DNA of 64,000 nucleotides, taken from NCBI GenBank assembly GCA_024734495.1, contig JALMQS010000085.1, positions 26,070,902 to 26,134,901 of the forward strand, given 5' to 3'. This stretch comes from Forficula auricularia. Lineage: Eukaryota > Arthropoda > Insecta > Dermaptera > Forficulidae. This document shows, piece by piece, positions 44,617 to 56,110 of the stretch. Position 1 is the stretch's first letter. Every line of letters begins with the position of its first letter. A program made the translations under genes and the position numbers. The notes under the pieces are model-generated. The model was not told the origin of the DNA. It did no database searches and worked only from the letters and a program-made list of their open reading frames with translations.

Positions 44617-46277
44617 ATGAAGCTGTTGGTGAGTCCAAAAATTAACTGTTAGGGACATAATATTTGCAAATCATTTCAAAAGTTGGTTGAATATTTTAAA
44701 CTAGAGTATCTTTACTGTCTCGCCGAGCTATGAAGTTAGCTGACTAAAAAATGGGAATTTTAATTAATCCTCAACCTTGATAATATTTCTAACAAAGTAG
44801 ACTAGGTTTCCACTTCAATTTTTAGTTGAAGCTTTAGTGGTTAGACTAATAATCTTAGGGATTCTTTCGGACTGGACCTCTCGTGTTGAAATTTGAATAT
44901 TAATTAATGAATATTTCTGTATTAAAAAAAAAAAACAGTCTAATTTTTAATTGATTTTTCTATTACTATTGTTGATTCAACCCGAAAGAATGATCAATAA
45001 TATAAAAATCAATTTTAATGTTGCCTGTTGGCAAGGGTGTCCTGTCCATTAAACTAACTGAACATTTTATTCTCGAGAAATTTCATTATAAAAGGTCTTT
45101 TAGTCTATGTACTTTTTATGTACTTGATACTATGAAAAGTATACATTTAGAAGATATGAAATAAATTGTCAATGTTATTGTTAGTCAAAAACAACGCGAA
45201 TAATGATTTTCTATATGATTAATTTCTTATAGCATATAAAGAAATTAATATAATAGCTTGGTATATAAGAAAATAAAAATAAGATCTGGTTTTATGGACT
45301 GAGAGCATTAATTAGTTATTTGTTTACAGATCGTTGTTAGTGTCATCGTGGCGCTGGTGTACGCAGCCGAAGACAAGAACCCATCGGCAAGCAGCAAAGA
45401 CAAACGCGGCTTGAGCCTGGGCTTGGGCTACGGCTCTTTCGGGCATGGCTCCCTCGGCCATGAAGGCCTCTACAGCGGCGGCTACGAGAGTCATGGCTCG
45501 TACGGGAGCGGCGGCTACGGGGGTCTTGGCTCTTACGGGGGCGGCGGTCTCAGCCATCATGGGCCCATTGTGATCACCAAAGAGGTGAAAGTGCCCGTGC
45601 CTCATCCTTACCCTGTGCCCGTCGAGAAACAAGTTCCTGTGCCATATCCCGTGAAGGTGCCCGTGCCCGTCGATCGGCCCTACCCAGTTCATGTGCCCAA
45701 ACCCTACCCCGTGCCTGTCGAGAAACCAGTGCCCTATCCAGTTGAGAAGCCAGTTCCCTACCCAGTCAAGGTTCCAGTCAAGGTACCATATCCTCAACCC
45801 TACCCAGTCCATGTACCCCAACCCTACCCCGTGCCCGTTAAAGTCCCAGTGCCCTTCATCGTCAAGGAACAACACCACGAAAGCCTTTCTCTTGGAGGCC
45901 ATGGGCTTTCTTTGGGTCATGGAAGCGGCCTCTCCCTAGGACACGGTAGCCTCTCTCTTGGAGGCGGCCACGAAGGGCTTTCTCTTGGACATGGAAGCAG
46001 TCTTTCTCAGAAGGTCACTAAGGTCTCTCCCTTGGACATGGAAGCAGCCTTTCCCTGGGTAGTCACGAAGGGCTTTCTCTTGGACATGGAAGCAGCTCCC
46101 CAAGCAGTCACGAAGGGCTTTCTGGACATGGAAGCAGTCTTTCCTTGGGTAGTCACGAAGGACTCTCTTTGGGCCATCACTGAAGACAGAGCAGACGACG
46201 ACGCGAAAACAGAGTCAACAGCTTCATCAACTCTTCATCACATATTATCACCCTTCACTCTTCACCCTAAGACTTAA
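44617..46277 (+). CDS. Secreted Gly/His-rich, Pro-Val-repeat protein (cuticle type), copy 1
   Basis: Exon 1 is 44617-44628 (MKLL, donor TTG/GTGAGT); exon 2 is 45330-46277 after acceptor TTTGTTTACAG. Together they make 319 residues. A signal peptide (MKLLIVVSVIVALVYA) is followed by a dibasic KDKR, a Gly/Ser/Tyr/His-rich block (GSYGSGGYGGLGSYGGGG), and about 110 residues of Pro-Val-Tyr repeats (VPVPHPYPVPVEK, VPVPYPVKVPV, DRPYPVHVPKPYPV). Last comes a SLGHGS/GLSLGHG repeat. Such composition is typical of structural proteins of insect cuticle, chorion or silk-like secretions; no chitin-binding RR motif is present. After SSLS the frame changes by one base relative to copy 2 (about 46010), so the tail reads DMEAAFPWVVTK-type repeats and runs past the normal stop to STLHHILSPFTLHPKT. 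AATAAA lies at 46345. The GC-rich third positions contrast with the neighbourhood. Confidence 0.85.
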
Positions 46278-47700
46278 TTTTTATTACTATTACTTTGTTC
46301 TTATTATTTTATTATTATTTTTATTATTATTATATTTTTTTTTAAATAAAATATTTATAAAACCCATATTGGATTCTGAATTGATTTCTCCATTCTCCTT
46401 GATAAATTTTTGAATTCAAAAATAATTTTTAAAAAAGTTTACAACATTTTAAAATTTGTCTTAAATAACAGAAGAAAAAACTTAGATTAGATAAGTTTAT
46501 TTAAGCCAGGCCTAGCTAGACTTCACTGTTTTATTCAAGACTAGGGTTGCCAGCTTTGGACCACAAATTTTCGGGAAATTGACAATTTAAATGCGGCTGA
46601 AAAATGCGGAACCCAGCAGAATTTGTTCTCAAGTTTAGAAAGGCATGACATTTGCCGAAACAGTAGAAGGCTTTTAATAGAGTTAGTAAAATATAGTACA
46701 CATGTTTTGGTATAGATTCGTAAATATTTATTTAATGATTTAATGCAATAATCAAATTAAATTTTCCCAATCTCATTCGATTATAACAGGACAATTAGCG
46801 CCCCACACGCATCTTTTGATAATTACCTCTTCCAGAGCTCTAGAAATGGGGCTTCTCGGCTTTCGCAGGACTCTACTCAAGACAGTTCAGCTCTCTAAAT
46901 TAAATAATACAATTTTTAAATTTCTTTATAACTTTTATTTTGTAATTTTTGTTTTTGTCACATAGAATAAAATAAAATGATTATAAAGGAAATTATTATT
47001 ATTATTTCATAATAAAATAGTAAATACTTGGTATCATATATTCGATCCGTTTTAACTTATTGAGAGACGTCTTAAAAGTGAGATTGGAATAATTTAGTCT
47101 TCTGATAATGAAATTCCTTTAAATAATCATGATCAAAAAAGAATCAAATATATTAGAACAGTGGCTCCTAACCTAGGAATATTTATCCCATAGGAGAAAA
47201 ATATGTACTCTTATTAAACGAGCAAAAATTGTTTATATAGGTATACACTATACAGCAAAGTATTTATGAATCAAAAAGTTGTCTTTTTTGTGAAGTGATT
47301 AACAAAGAAAAACAATTAAGTAGGTACCTACCAATGATTTTTAATTACTCTTAACTGAACTAAACTATTAATATATATCACTAGCATGAACTCAGGTTAA
47401 ACATTACTATCCTCCCAGGGGGCATTAGAATTAAATCACTCATAAAAATAAATATTTGTTCATTGTGCTTTAAAATGTCTGAAACGCGGAGAAAAATATT
47501 TTTCAACTATGATTTTTTCCCTTTGTGTGCCTGAATTCCGATATCCACGATAACCCATTAACGGAAAGTCAAAAAGTTCGTTTGTATCAAAAAATAGTAG
47601 GTACTGATTAGATTTTGGAATATCTGGTTCAGAAAATGTTTTTAAAATTATTCTATTGAGATTTTAAGAGGATGTTATAGTATAGCCATGAATTAAAAAT
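46278..47700. other. 3' flank and intergenic DNA
   Basis: After the polyadenylation signal at 46345-46350 the sequence is AT-rich. At 46545-46570 GGGTTGCCAGCTTTGGACC could be a transposon end, but no partner is seen. No gene. Confidence 0.4.
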
Positions 47701-47727
47701 TTATATTTAAGTTTATTAATAATTACT

Positions 47728-48060
47728 AGGGCAGCTCTAGTGTACCGAGTCTTGAAAAAGTTTTCACTTTTTTATTATTTAATGTTCGGAAGAGCAATTC
47801 TTTCATTAGAATCTGATCGATGAAAATAACTACAAAGAGCACGGATAGAAAAATTTCTCTTTCTTTAGAGCTAAGGTGTACCAAATACAAGTTCAAACCC
47901 GTTTCAGACTATTAGAGAATAATTTTTTAATTTCTATTATTCTAGGAATGATCTTTTGCACTCGGTCCAAAACCATATTTGTTATATAGAGATAAAATAT
48001 TCAATTGGACTTATTTAAAATTCAGATAAAAATGTAAAAAAGAAATTAGATCTCAGACAG
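47728..48060. repeat. Interspersed repeat, relative of 8605-8660 and 9355-9700
   Basis: Starts GGGCAGCTCTAGTGTACCG, then GAGTCTTGAAAAAGTTTTCA, CACTTTTTTATTATTTAATG, TTTCTCTTTCTTTAGAGCTA, TTTCTATTATTCTAG and ATATTCAATTGG. This copy shows the full order, which lets the pieces at 8605 and 9355 be seen as parts of one family. Non-coding. Confidence 0.6.
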
Positions 48061-48149
48061 CACACCGCTATAGAAGTTGTCTCATTCAGTTCTTATTGTC
48101 TTTAAGATTTCTAGAAGATCTCCAAGTGTCTTGAAATCATCTTCTAGAC

Positions 48150-48268
48150 CAGGGCTTCTTAAACTTTTTTGATTGGTGACCCCATTTTGACTGAGAATTT
48201 ATTGTTGCCCTATGTTTCGCTACACCAAAATTCAGATGGGGTAACGACCCACAGTTTAAGAAGCCCTG
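48150..48268. mobile_element. 119-bp hAT MITE with TTCTAGAC duplication
   Basis: CAGGGCTTCTTAAACTTTTT at the left and ACAGTTTAAGAAGCCCTG at the right are inverted repeats. TTCTAGAC flanks both sides (48142-48149, 48269-48276), containing the TCTAGA core favoured by many hAT transposases. It is one of the shortest complete elements here. The minus open frame 48137-48421 runs through it and is not a gene. Confidence 0.9.
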
Positions 48269-48289
48269 TTCTAGACCAAGTGTGCTAAC

Positions 48290-49960
48290 AGGGATGAAGC
48301 AGATACGCTGTACGTTGGACCAACCCGAATCCCACAAAAAATTTGAATTTGAATGTATTTCCCCTTTTTTGAAGAAGCAAGAAAAGTTTTCCAAACTTTT
48401 TTTTAAATTTTGAAATGGCATTACAATTAAAAATTTTTATTTGGAAATCGTGTTTCATTATCATGAACTCCGATCCCATTAAAATTCACATAAATCGATC
48501 CTTTATCAAATAGTATCACAGTTCGAGAAATAAAATTACATAATAATTGAGATCATATATTTTAAATTAAGCTTAACAAATCTGTTAATTTCAGTATATG
48601 TATCGGTAGACGAGTCAAACTCGTACTAGACTGTATCTCTATATATGTATATTAGTTAGTTAAATTATTAATTTATTTATATAAATAATTCGTTAGAAGT
48701 AGTAGAAAATTACAGCTAATGTTCTAACTTCAATGATGGCTTGGAATTTTCAAGATCAATCTTTAAATTGCATTTATTTATTAGGTAGAAAATTATAAAT
48801 TGCAACATTTCATTACAAATGAATCATTAATATTATTTTAGAGAGTTTTTGAATCATTTATCTCGAATATCGATATTTTAATATATAGAGAACGTGTTGG
48901 ACTGCTAGCGACATAATGAAATATTTTTCCAATGAAATTTTAATGATAACACCTGTTGATCAAGTTTTACGGAAAGTAAAACTTTCCTATAGTAATTTGA
49001 TATAATTTTTTTTTAATGTCCAAATTATTTAATATATCGTTGAGAGTGATACTTGAATTGATCTAGAAACACTTTCTCTTCCCCATTCGTCCAATTTTTC
49101 TTGCTGAGGCTAATTGAATTTGAGAACTAAGTATAAAGAATGAAGAGAGAGGAGGGACTTAAATCTTTTTCTTCATCACTTCCTCTTAATCAGGGTAAAA
49201 TCAGTCCAAACGTAATCATTTTTTATGTCTTTTTATCTTGTTTATGTTTTAGTTCTTTGTCTTACTTACGATTTTATTTTATTATTAATTAATTCAGACC
49301 TTAGGGGGCTTTCGCAATCGTTTTTTTTCAAACATTTCATCTCAACCTAAACCACAACCTTTATTGATAATTATTTTACTAAGAAGTATCTTTTATGTCT
49401 TTAAGGTGGGCAAATGCTTATTTAAATACCAAACAATAAATTAATAAACTCACGTAGCTATCCACATAACTTTACAATACATCTATCATCTGCATCTCCT
49501 CATATATTAAAATTAAATACAAATAAGCATTTTTTCTATCGAAAGAGAATTTTATAATTTTAATTATTTTAGCATCCACCCACTAATTTTGGACAAATTA
49601 TCTTTCCCCATTTATTCTGTAAGATCGTATAAATTAATTCTGAAAAAAATATTCAATTTATCCCCTATGGTCCTAAAGAATAATTTTACAAAATTTGGTT
49701 TATTTCAGACAAAGATTTAATGATTTTAATTTTTCCCCTTCAAAAGCGAAAAGATTTAGTGATTTGATTTCAACCAACTTCATCTCAGTATATGTGATGG
49801 TGCAAGGGAAAAGGGCCTTTATCTTCACCCTAGCCATTTGCTATCGGTATCTCCTGTTTCTAGAGAATCTACTGAAAAAAACGCTTTTTGTCTCGCCCAA
49901 AAATTCCAAAAATGGACTGAGTTGTGAATTTTTGAAAATATATATATATAATATATTTAT
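48290..49960. other. AT-rich intergenic DNA
   Basis: No supported gene. The block 49780-49830 (GTGATGGTGCAAGGGAAAAG with GGGCCTTTATCTTCACC) recurs inverted at 53065-53120, so it is an interspersed repeat. The plus open frame 49695-50057 crosses it and is rejected. Confidence 0.4.
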
Positions 49961-49973
49961 TTATATCAGGGGT

Positions 49974-50055
49974 GTCCAACCTTTTGGTTTACACGGGCCA
50001 CATTTGAAGCAAAAGAAATACACCAATTCTACCGATTTTGTTGATCAGAAAAGAT
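49974..50055. mobile_element. Solo hAT-like left end
   Basis: CAGGGGTGTCCAACCTTTTG with CGGGCCACATTTGAAGC has the look of a hAT terminus (compare CAGGGGTCGGCAAC at 28137). No right end or target duplication was found close by. Confidence 0.4.
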
Positions 50056-50284
50056 AGTTTATAATATTAAAAAAAAATTGTTGATTGTTAAAATAAATAC
50101 AAATCTTTTGTTAAACAATCTTTAAACGTTTAATCAAACACAAAAATTTCGGGAAAATTTCTCCCTTTCTCAATGGAAAATTTTCAACTAAGTCTAGCAA
50201 ATAAAAATGTGTTTATTAATTGAAATTTTATTATTTAAATTTACTTTTCAATCAAATATAAAATAAATAATTATTAAATTGAAA

Positions 50285-50430
50285 GTTTTTAACCTTTCAT
50301 TCATAAATTAATTCCTGTGAATCCATTGTAATAGACTGATGAAGAGGGCAAAGCCCTCGAAACTATAGTCTCGTTATAAATAAATAAAATGTATAATTCC
50401 AGCAGAAGACACACTCTTTTATTATATCCA
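50285..50430 (+). ncRNA. Hammerhead-like motif, copy 2, in a single-arm element
   Basis: The core lies at 50321-50385: stem I strand ATTGTAATAGA, CTGATGA at 50336-50342, one extra A, perfect stem II GAGGGC/GCCCTC with AAA loop, GAAAC at 50359-50363, TATA, GTC at 50368-50370, then TCGTTATAAAT. The unit continues to the same outer end as at 32009 (TATAATTCCAGCAGAAGACA then CACTCTTTTAT). Here only one arm is present, so the unit can exist alone as well as in inverted pairs. This is the best-preserved copy. Confidence 0.55.
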
Positions 50431-50485
50431 TCAATAAATAATCATGAACAATATTACCTACAGTCATGCAAAAAATGTATATATA

Positions 50486-50735
50486 TAATCAGGAAACATT
50501 TTCAGATAAAAAGCTAAAATTTGGCGCATTGTAATGTAAAATACATAGTTGCGTACCATTTTCAGCTCATTAACTAAAACCTTTCAAGATTGGCATTTTG
50601 TACTTTCAGAAAACGTTTTCAGCTAAAAAGCTAAAACTTGGTGCATTGTAAGATATTTGAGTACCAATTTTCAGCTCATTAACTAAAACATTACAAGATT
50701 GGCATTTTGTACTCTCAGGAAACGTTTTCAGGTAA
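50486..50735. repeat. Tandem repeat of 110-117 bp, about 2.2 units
   Basis: CAGGAAACATTTTCAG, CAGAAAACGTTTTCAG and CAGGAAACGTTTTCAG open units at about 50490, 50607 and 50717. Each is followed by AAAGCTAAAA, TTGG(C/T)GCATTGTAA, CATTTTCAGCTCATTAACTA-type and GATTGGCATTTTGTACT. Related phrases occur at 32570-32640 (CATTAACTAAAACCTATC). Confidence 0.7.
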
Positions 50736-50999
50736 AAGCAAATGAAAATAATATGTAACTTATAAATCGATATTTATTTTTTACGTAATTGATATTTTCT
50801 CATCAGAGAAAATAAATAATTCGAAATATTCGAGTAAACATTTTTTTTCCCCCAACACGTCTCAACTTGTCCATGCGTGTCTAGACTCTTTTGAAATAGT
50901 CTCGAGTTTTCATCATTAAAAAGTCTATGAAATATTTGTAATTGAAAATAAGCAAAACGGGCAATTCTAGAGCAATTGAGTACTAATACTATCTAATGC

Positions 51000-51640
51000 A
51001 GGCCTGGTCAACCTGAATTGCACCGCGTGCCGATTGATGACTTAAAAATTTTTGAGGACCGCACATAACAAATATCAATAATTACAATTTTTTCAATATT
51101 TTTTATATGAAATCTGTCTTTACAACGAATTTGTTACTTATCAATTTTTATTGTAAATTATTAATTTTAATTTGAAAGTAGTAATGTTGTGTTAATCTGT
51201 GTAAATGTGAAAAAAACAATACTACAACCAGATATGAAATGAAACCACATTGACCCAAAACAAAATATATATTTGTATGGTAAAATAAACATAAAATATC
51301 AAAATTATTAGTTAAGTCGCATAAACCAAACAATATTTCAAATTTTCTTTTAAAATAACAAACAAATTTGAATGGCTTTTTCATTTTTTCTGTCTGATAT
51401 TTGCGTTTCTCTTGGCTTATTTAATTTTTCTAAAACTATATCATTAGGTGAAATTTACTATTATTATTTAATATGTTATTCTTCATGAAATTATAGAGAA
51501 CCTTAATTGTTTTAATTACTTTAATGCGATTTAAAATATATTTTGAAATGCCCGATAAAAAACAATTCTTCATTTATGGGGAGGCCGCGAGTAACTCCGT
51601 CGAGGCCTACATGCGGCCCGCGGGTTGACCAAACCCGGTT
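51000..51640. mobile_element. Decayed hAT-like element, copy A
   Basis: CAGGCCTGGTCAACCTGAAT with CACCGCGTGCCG at the left, and CATGCGGCCCGCGGGTTGAC then CAAACCCGGT at the right, are inverted repeats. The outermost right bases and the target duplication have decayed. The body 51440-51590 (AATATGTTATTCTTCATG, AAATATATTTTGAAATGCCC) is shared with 52865-53000. The minus open frame 51148-51384 gives no transposase motif. Confidence 0.6.
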
Positions 51641-52860
51641 TAAAAACTTTAAAATTTTTAATGAAATGGTTGAAAAAAACTTAGAAATTTTTAATGATTG
51701 ATATGTACGATAGATCAAATGGTTGGAAAATAATATTGGACTGAAGGGTTTTTAAGGTTTAGAATTTGGGAGTTTTCCATTTTGATTCTGCTTCTTGTTT
51801 TGAACGACTTGAGTATTTGAAAATTTAATGTTTAAAAGTCAATGTCAGCTATGGTAAGGTAAATTATGAAAATTTTATCCAATTCCCATAGAGGCTTTTG
51901 GGTTTTCATATTCTAGAATCTTTCGAAATGAGATTACCTTAGATCGATTAGCCTTTAGCGGAAGTTTTCTTAAATCTAGAGATGAAATCCTTTCAACATC
52001 TATATATCCTACTTGCAGCTGGAAATTTCATTCAACTTAACAACAACTATATTGTAAAATTCTGGTCAATTTTTATCAATTATACTCACAATTTGAGGAA
52101 ATACCTCAAATCAGGAGAAATTTTGAAAAATTTTACATTTTTCAAATCTCAAATACACTTAATAATTTTCAATTATATAATAAGAAAAAATAATCAAAGA
52201 GTCAGGAACCAGGCAGGTGATCGCAATAGCTACTTTACATTATATTCTATAGAATATAAATGGTAAAGTAATACCCTGCTAAGCTTAAGGTGATGATAGA
52301 AGCACAGTATAAAAAATTCTATATTATTTATAGTAATAAAAACAAACCTTTTCTTTCGATTTGCTCCCCACTTCGCTCTTTTACACTCTCTCTAGGGCGC
52401 TAACTCCGTTGTTTAATTTTTTCTCGCTGGGCTGCCTACCTTACAGGCGTTTTATACTATACATTTAAAAACATCCGACAGGGTTTAATGGAACTCACAT
52501 ATTGAAGATTTTGTCATCAAAATTGTTAATTGAAAAAACAGAGAAAATAAATTGTTGTGGGCCCCCTCTTTTATTTTAAATATTTAATAAAATAATTTAT
52601 AATAATAATCTGTGAAAAATTTGCTTCATGTATTATTTATGTATTTTTTTCAAACATTTTTTTTTTCAAATAATAAATAGTGTTATAAACATAAAGGTAG
52701 GATTCGATAAAACGACTGAGAGGGCCACTTTAATTTAATCAAATGGAAATTTCTAGGTCAATCAATCCGACTAGGTATCTAATAGTTGTAAAGAAAAATT
52801 AAACAATGTTCTAATCTGAGGCATGATAAATTTTGAACATAACCGAGGCCATATCAATAA
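51641..52860. other. Intergenic, AT-rich
   Basis: No gene recognised. TATATTCTATAGAATATA is a small palindrome at 52241-52258. The plus open frame 51982-52266 has no supporting feature. Confidence 0.35.
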
Positions 52861-52864
52861 TTGA

Positions 52865-53024
52865 AATTTAATATTATTAACATTATTTAATATGTTATTC
52901 TTCATGTAATTATAGGGAACCATATTTCCTTTAATTACTCTTTAATGTGATTTAAAATATATTTTAAAATACCCGATAAAAAACAATTTGTCAAATATGA
53001 CCACGGGCCGCGGGGTTGACCAGG
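52865..53024. mobile_element. Right half of a hAT-like element, copy B
   Basis: The right end GGGCCGCGGGGTTGACC with AGGCCTG at 53024 and the shared body (AATATGTTATTCTTCATGTA, AAAATATATTTTAAAATACC) match 51440-51640. The left half is missing or too diverged to see. Confidence 0.55.
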
Positions 53025-53650
53025 CCTGATTTATATTATATTTCATTTTTTTCCCTTCTTGAAAAAACTGGTCGGTGAAGATAAGGGCCCTTTTCTCTTG
53101 CACCATTACATATAATGATGAGTCAATATAAAATTCCGTTTTGAAATTCCTAGTTTTTGAAGTAGACCGAAAACATGATTTTGACCAGAGACTCACTCAC
53201 TCATACTCTCACTTACGCACCGAGTTAATTTTTCTTAATTTACTATTTAAAATTTTTATAAATCTTATTGCTATTTATTTACTGTTTTTTTTTTTTTTTT
53301 TTTTTTATTTAATAATATTCGAATGAAGAATTTCAAATTAAAAAAAAAAAAATACAATTTTTTCAAAGAGAATTACTTACAATACTTCCCCATACATCCG
53401 TATGGTAAGCTAAAAAAAAATAATAAATAATAAAATACTTCCCCATACATCCGTATGGTAAGCTAAAAAAAAAAAAAAAATTAATCAAAACATGAACAGA
53501 ATTCTGGAGAGAGTAAAAATAAAAAAGTAACACTTGATAATGTTTAAAAACTTTTAATAAAGAAGTTTTTATAAATAATATTTTAAATATGATTATACAA
53601 ATTTGATCATCAATTTCATAATCATATATTGTCAATTGTAAAAAAAAACG
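53025..53650. repeat. Repeat fragments, including a tandem CTTCCCCATACATCCGTATGG pair
   Basis: The phrase ACTTCCCCATACATCCGTAT then GGTAAGCTAAAA occurs at 53383 and 53438, each followed by a long A-run, so a 55-bp unit has been duplicated. A 30-base poly-T lies at 53285-53307. The open frames here are low-complexity. Confidence 0.6.
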
Positions 53651-54625
53651 CAGTCAAATGTGAAACCCAATCATAAATAGATCTGTAGGCTTTTACATCT
53701 GTCATTCAAACCAATCAAGTTATTGATATTTTATGAAATTTCTACCCAGTAGAGTAGAACTTATGACGAGTGTTTGTGTATAAATGGGTGCTGACCCCTA
53801 GGCGCTAATTTTTACGAGAAAATATTATTATTATACAGTGTACACTCTCTAGCTTGGAAACCAAATTTAATTTAGTTGTTTTGTATTCAGATTAACTAAT
53901 CTTTACATTAGGGGGCAGGGTTCAATAAGCTTAAATTATGCAACCAGAGCGATTTAATTTACTATCAAAAATTTCTGAAGATAAAAGGAGGTTTCCTAAA
54001 ATTAAAATTATCGCTATTGTGCTAAAATGGACTAAATTGTACTAAATTCCCCATGATTCCTTTAAGTTTGACATGACGGAAATGCCTACAAACGTGAAAT
54101 TGATCAATATGCTAAAAAAAATTATATTATTAAATTTTCTAACCAAGAAAACTGAATTTTCCATGTAAGATTTCTATATTTGAAAAAAAGGTGGATATTT
54201 CTTATGAATCTGAAATAAGGTAGAGCTTAAAGGGTTTAAAAATTAAATATCCCTCTATCTACATTTCTAGCCCCTTTGATTGATCTGTGCCTAATTTTGT
54301 ATAAAGATTTTTAGAAAATTACTATATTAAAGGTCAGATAATTAAAAGGCTCAGATTGATCAGGAAAAAAGTCCCGTATTTAAAAGAAGATGCATATATT
54401 TCACATGGAGCCCCATGAATTCGAAATATATAATCTTTTTTATGAGAATTTAAGACTTACGATTTCGAAAAATGTAATTTTAAATAAAGAAGTAATAATT
54501 GATATTTTCACATACACAGCTTCATATTTTTATTATTTATAATTCAATTCAAAGTTGTACATATTGTATCACCGAAAATAAACGTGGACAAAAAAAATCC
54601 ATACATCCCCACGGAATAAATGAAA
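53651..54625. other. AT-rich intergenic DNA
   Basis: I see no gene, repeat terminus or RNA signal that I can support. Confidence 0.35.
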
Positions 54626-54802
54626 AAAGGTCACTTTTTGGCCTCTGGACGAGACTCCATGTAATTTTTGGCAAAACCGTCACGTGCTAAAATTCAATCT
54701 AAATGAATACTTCAATTTGTGACTTTGATTGAGACCATGGATTCCGTAGTCTTTACCCGATGACCCTTTGAAGTCGCGCTCGTCGCGGGACCGATTACAA
54801 TA
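54626..54802. repeat. Copy of the repeat at 11030-11155 and 61185-61325
   Basis: CACTTTTTGGCCTCTGGACG and AGACTCCATGTAATTTT lead into CACGTGCTAAAATTCAA, TTTGTGACTTTGATTGAGAC, GTAGTCTTTACCCGATG and GACCGATTACAAT. The 61-kb copy has the same order, which defines a unit of about 170 bp. Non-coding. Confidence 0.65.
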
Positions 54803-56018
54803 ATTTATCTGCTACTCATGAAAAAATTAAAAACAAATACTTGGTTCTTGTGTTTAAAAATGTCTGAAATGTAACTAAAAGTCATTTTAATTATGTTTTT
54901 TTCTGTTATAGTGTCTGCATGTCTGCCCGGATTCCGATACTAACTCTAGAATGGATTCTGGTGCCAAAATATTTGTATTTCAAATGCAGAAAACTGATTA
55001 GGATTTTTGAGCTCTCTAGATTTAGAACTTCCTGTTTAAAAATTTGCAAATGTTTCTCAAATTAATTCAAATATATAAATTTCTAACAGTTATTATACTA
55101 TTGGAGGGTATTACTAGGGGGCTCTTACTGGTCAGCGTACCGAGTCTTGAAACCGTTTTAACTTTTTCCTACATTGTATTATCATAAAAAACGTTAGGCA
55201 AAATACCTTGTTAATTCGAGCTAATTGGTCGTGAAACGTGGTAAAAGAAGGTTTCCATATTTGGATCAACTAGTAAATGATATAACCAGATTTAGCTAAA
55301 CTATAATAATAATAATAATCAATTAAAAATTTAATTATATATAATATATATCTATTAAATTACATAAAATATATAAAATAAAAAAAAAAACTTCAATATA
55401 GGACAAAAATTAGGCTTTCCTTTATCCAACTTCCGGTAAATAATGATAATAAATAATTAGGGGTTTATAAAAAAAAACTCGTACCGTGAAGTAATAAGAA
55501 GTCTGCCTGGTGTTAATTACTTTTGTTGGATTCATTAATTCTAACTAATTTGAAAAAATTCCTAATGAATAGATATGCTGCTCTTAATTTATGCATTAGA
55601 TATTTATTCTTATTTAATTTCCTTTCTAAATAATTTTCAATTCTAATAATGTAATTCCTTCTTCTTAATGTCTACAAAGCGCTAATTTGCCTTGTTCATG
55701 CAAAAGGTAGTCACAGACGTTCAATTGATAAATCTGTTCGATGATAATTCTTTCATTAATCTAATCATGGCTGACATAAAAATCAACAATCCAGTTGAAA
55801 TGGGAATGAAAGTAATATAATTTTTTTTGATTCCAGGAGAAACTCAATGAAGAGAACTTTGGATAGGGTTAAATTTGGATAATTCGGGTAGCAACGAAGG
55901 ACCAGATAGAGGTAATCAATTGTGACCCACTTTACTTTTTATCAATATTTTATTTATAAAGAAAAATAATAATAATAAAAATAATAATAAAATAATAAGA
56001 ACAAGTAATAGTGATAAA
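54803..56018. other. Intergenic, 3' flank of the minus-strand cuticle-type gene
   Basis: At 55130-55165 CAGCGTACCGAGTCTTGAAA belongs to the family at 47750. The minus-strand AATAAA at 55949-55954 is a likely polyadenylation signal for the gene at 56111-57352. No other gene is seen. Confidence 0.45.
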
Positions 56019-56110
56019 ATTAAGTCTTAGGATGAAAGGTGATGAGAGATGGTATGTGATGAAGAGTTGATGAAGCTGTTGACGCTGTTGCGTCATCGTC
56101 TGCTCTGTTT

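Noticed and set aside
44389..44620. Open frames on both strands ahead of the plus-strand cuticle-type gene (and 57349-57639 at its paralogue)
   Set aside because: They overlap the conserved TATA box, initiator and 5' leader; conservation is explained by promoter duplication.
45324..45920. Antisense open frame of 198 codons over the cuticle-type gene (and 56306-56782)
   Set aside because: GC-rich repetitive coding DNA keeps several frames open; the sense frame has signal peptide, splice sites and promoter.
50486..50735. CRISPR-like array
   Set aside because: Only about two long units, no short direct repeats with unique spacers, and a eukaryotic context.
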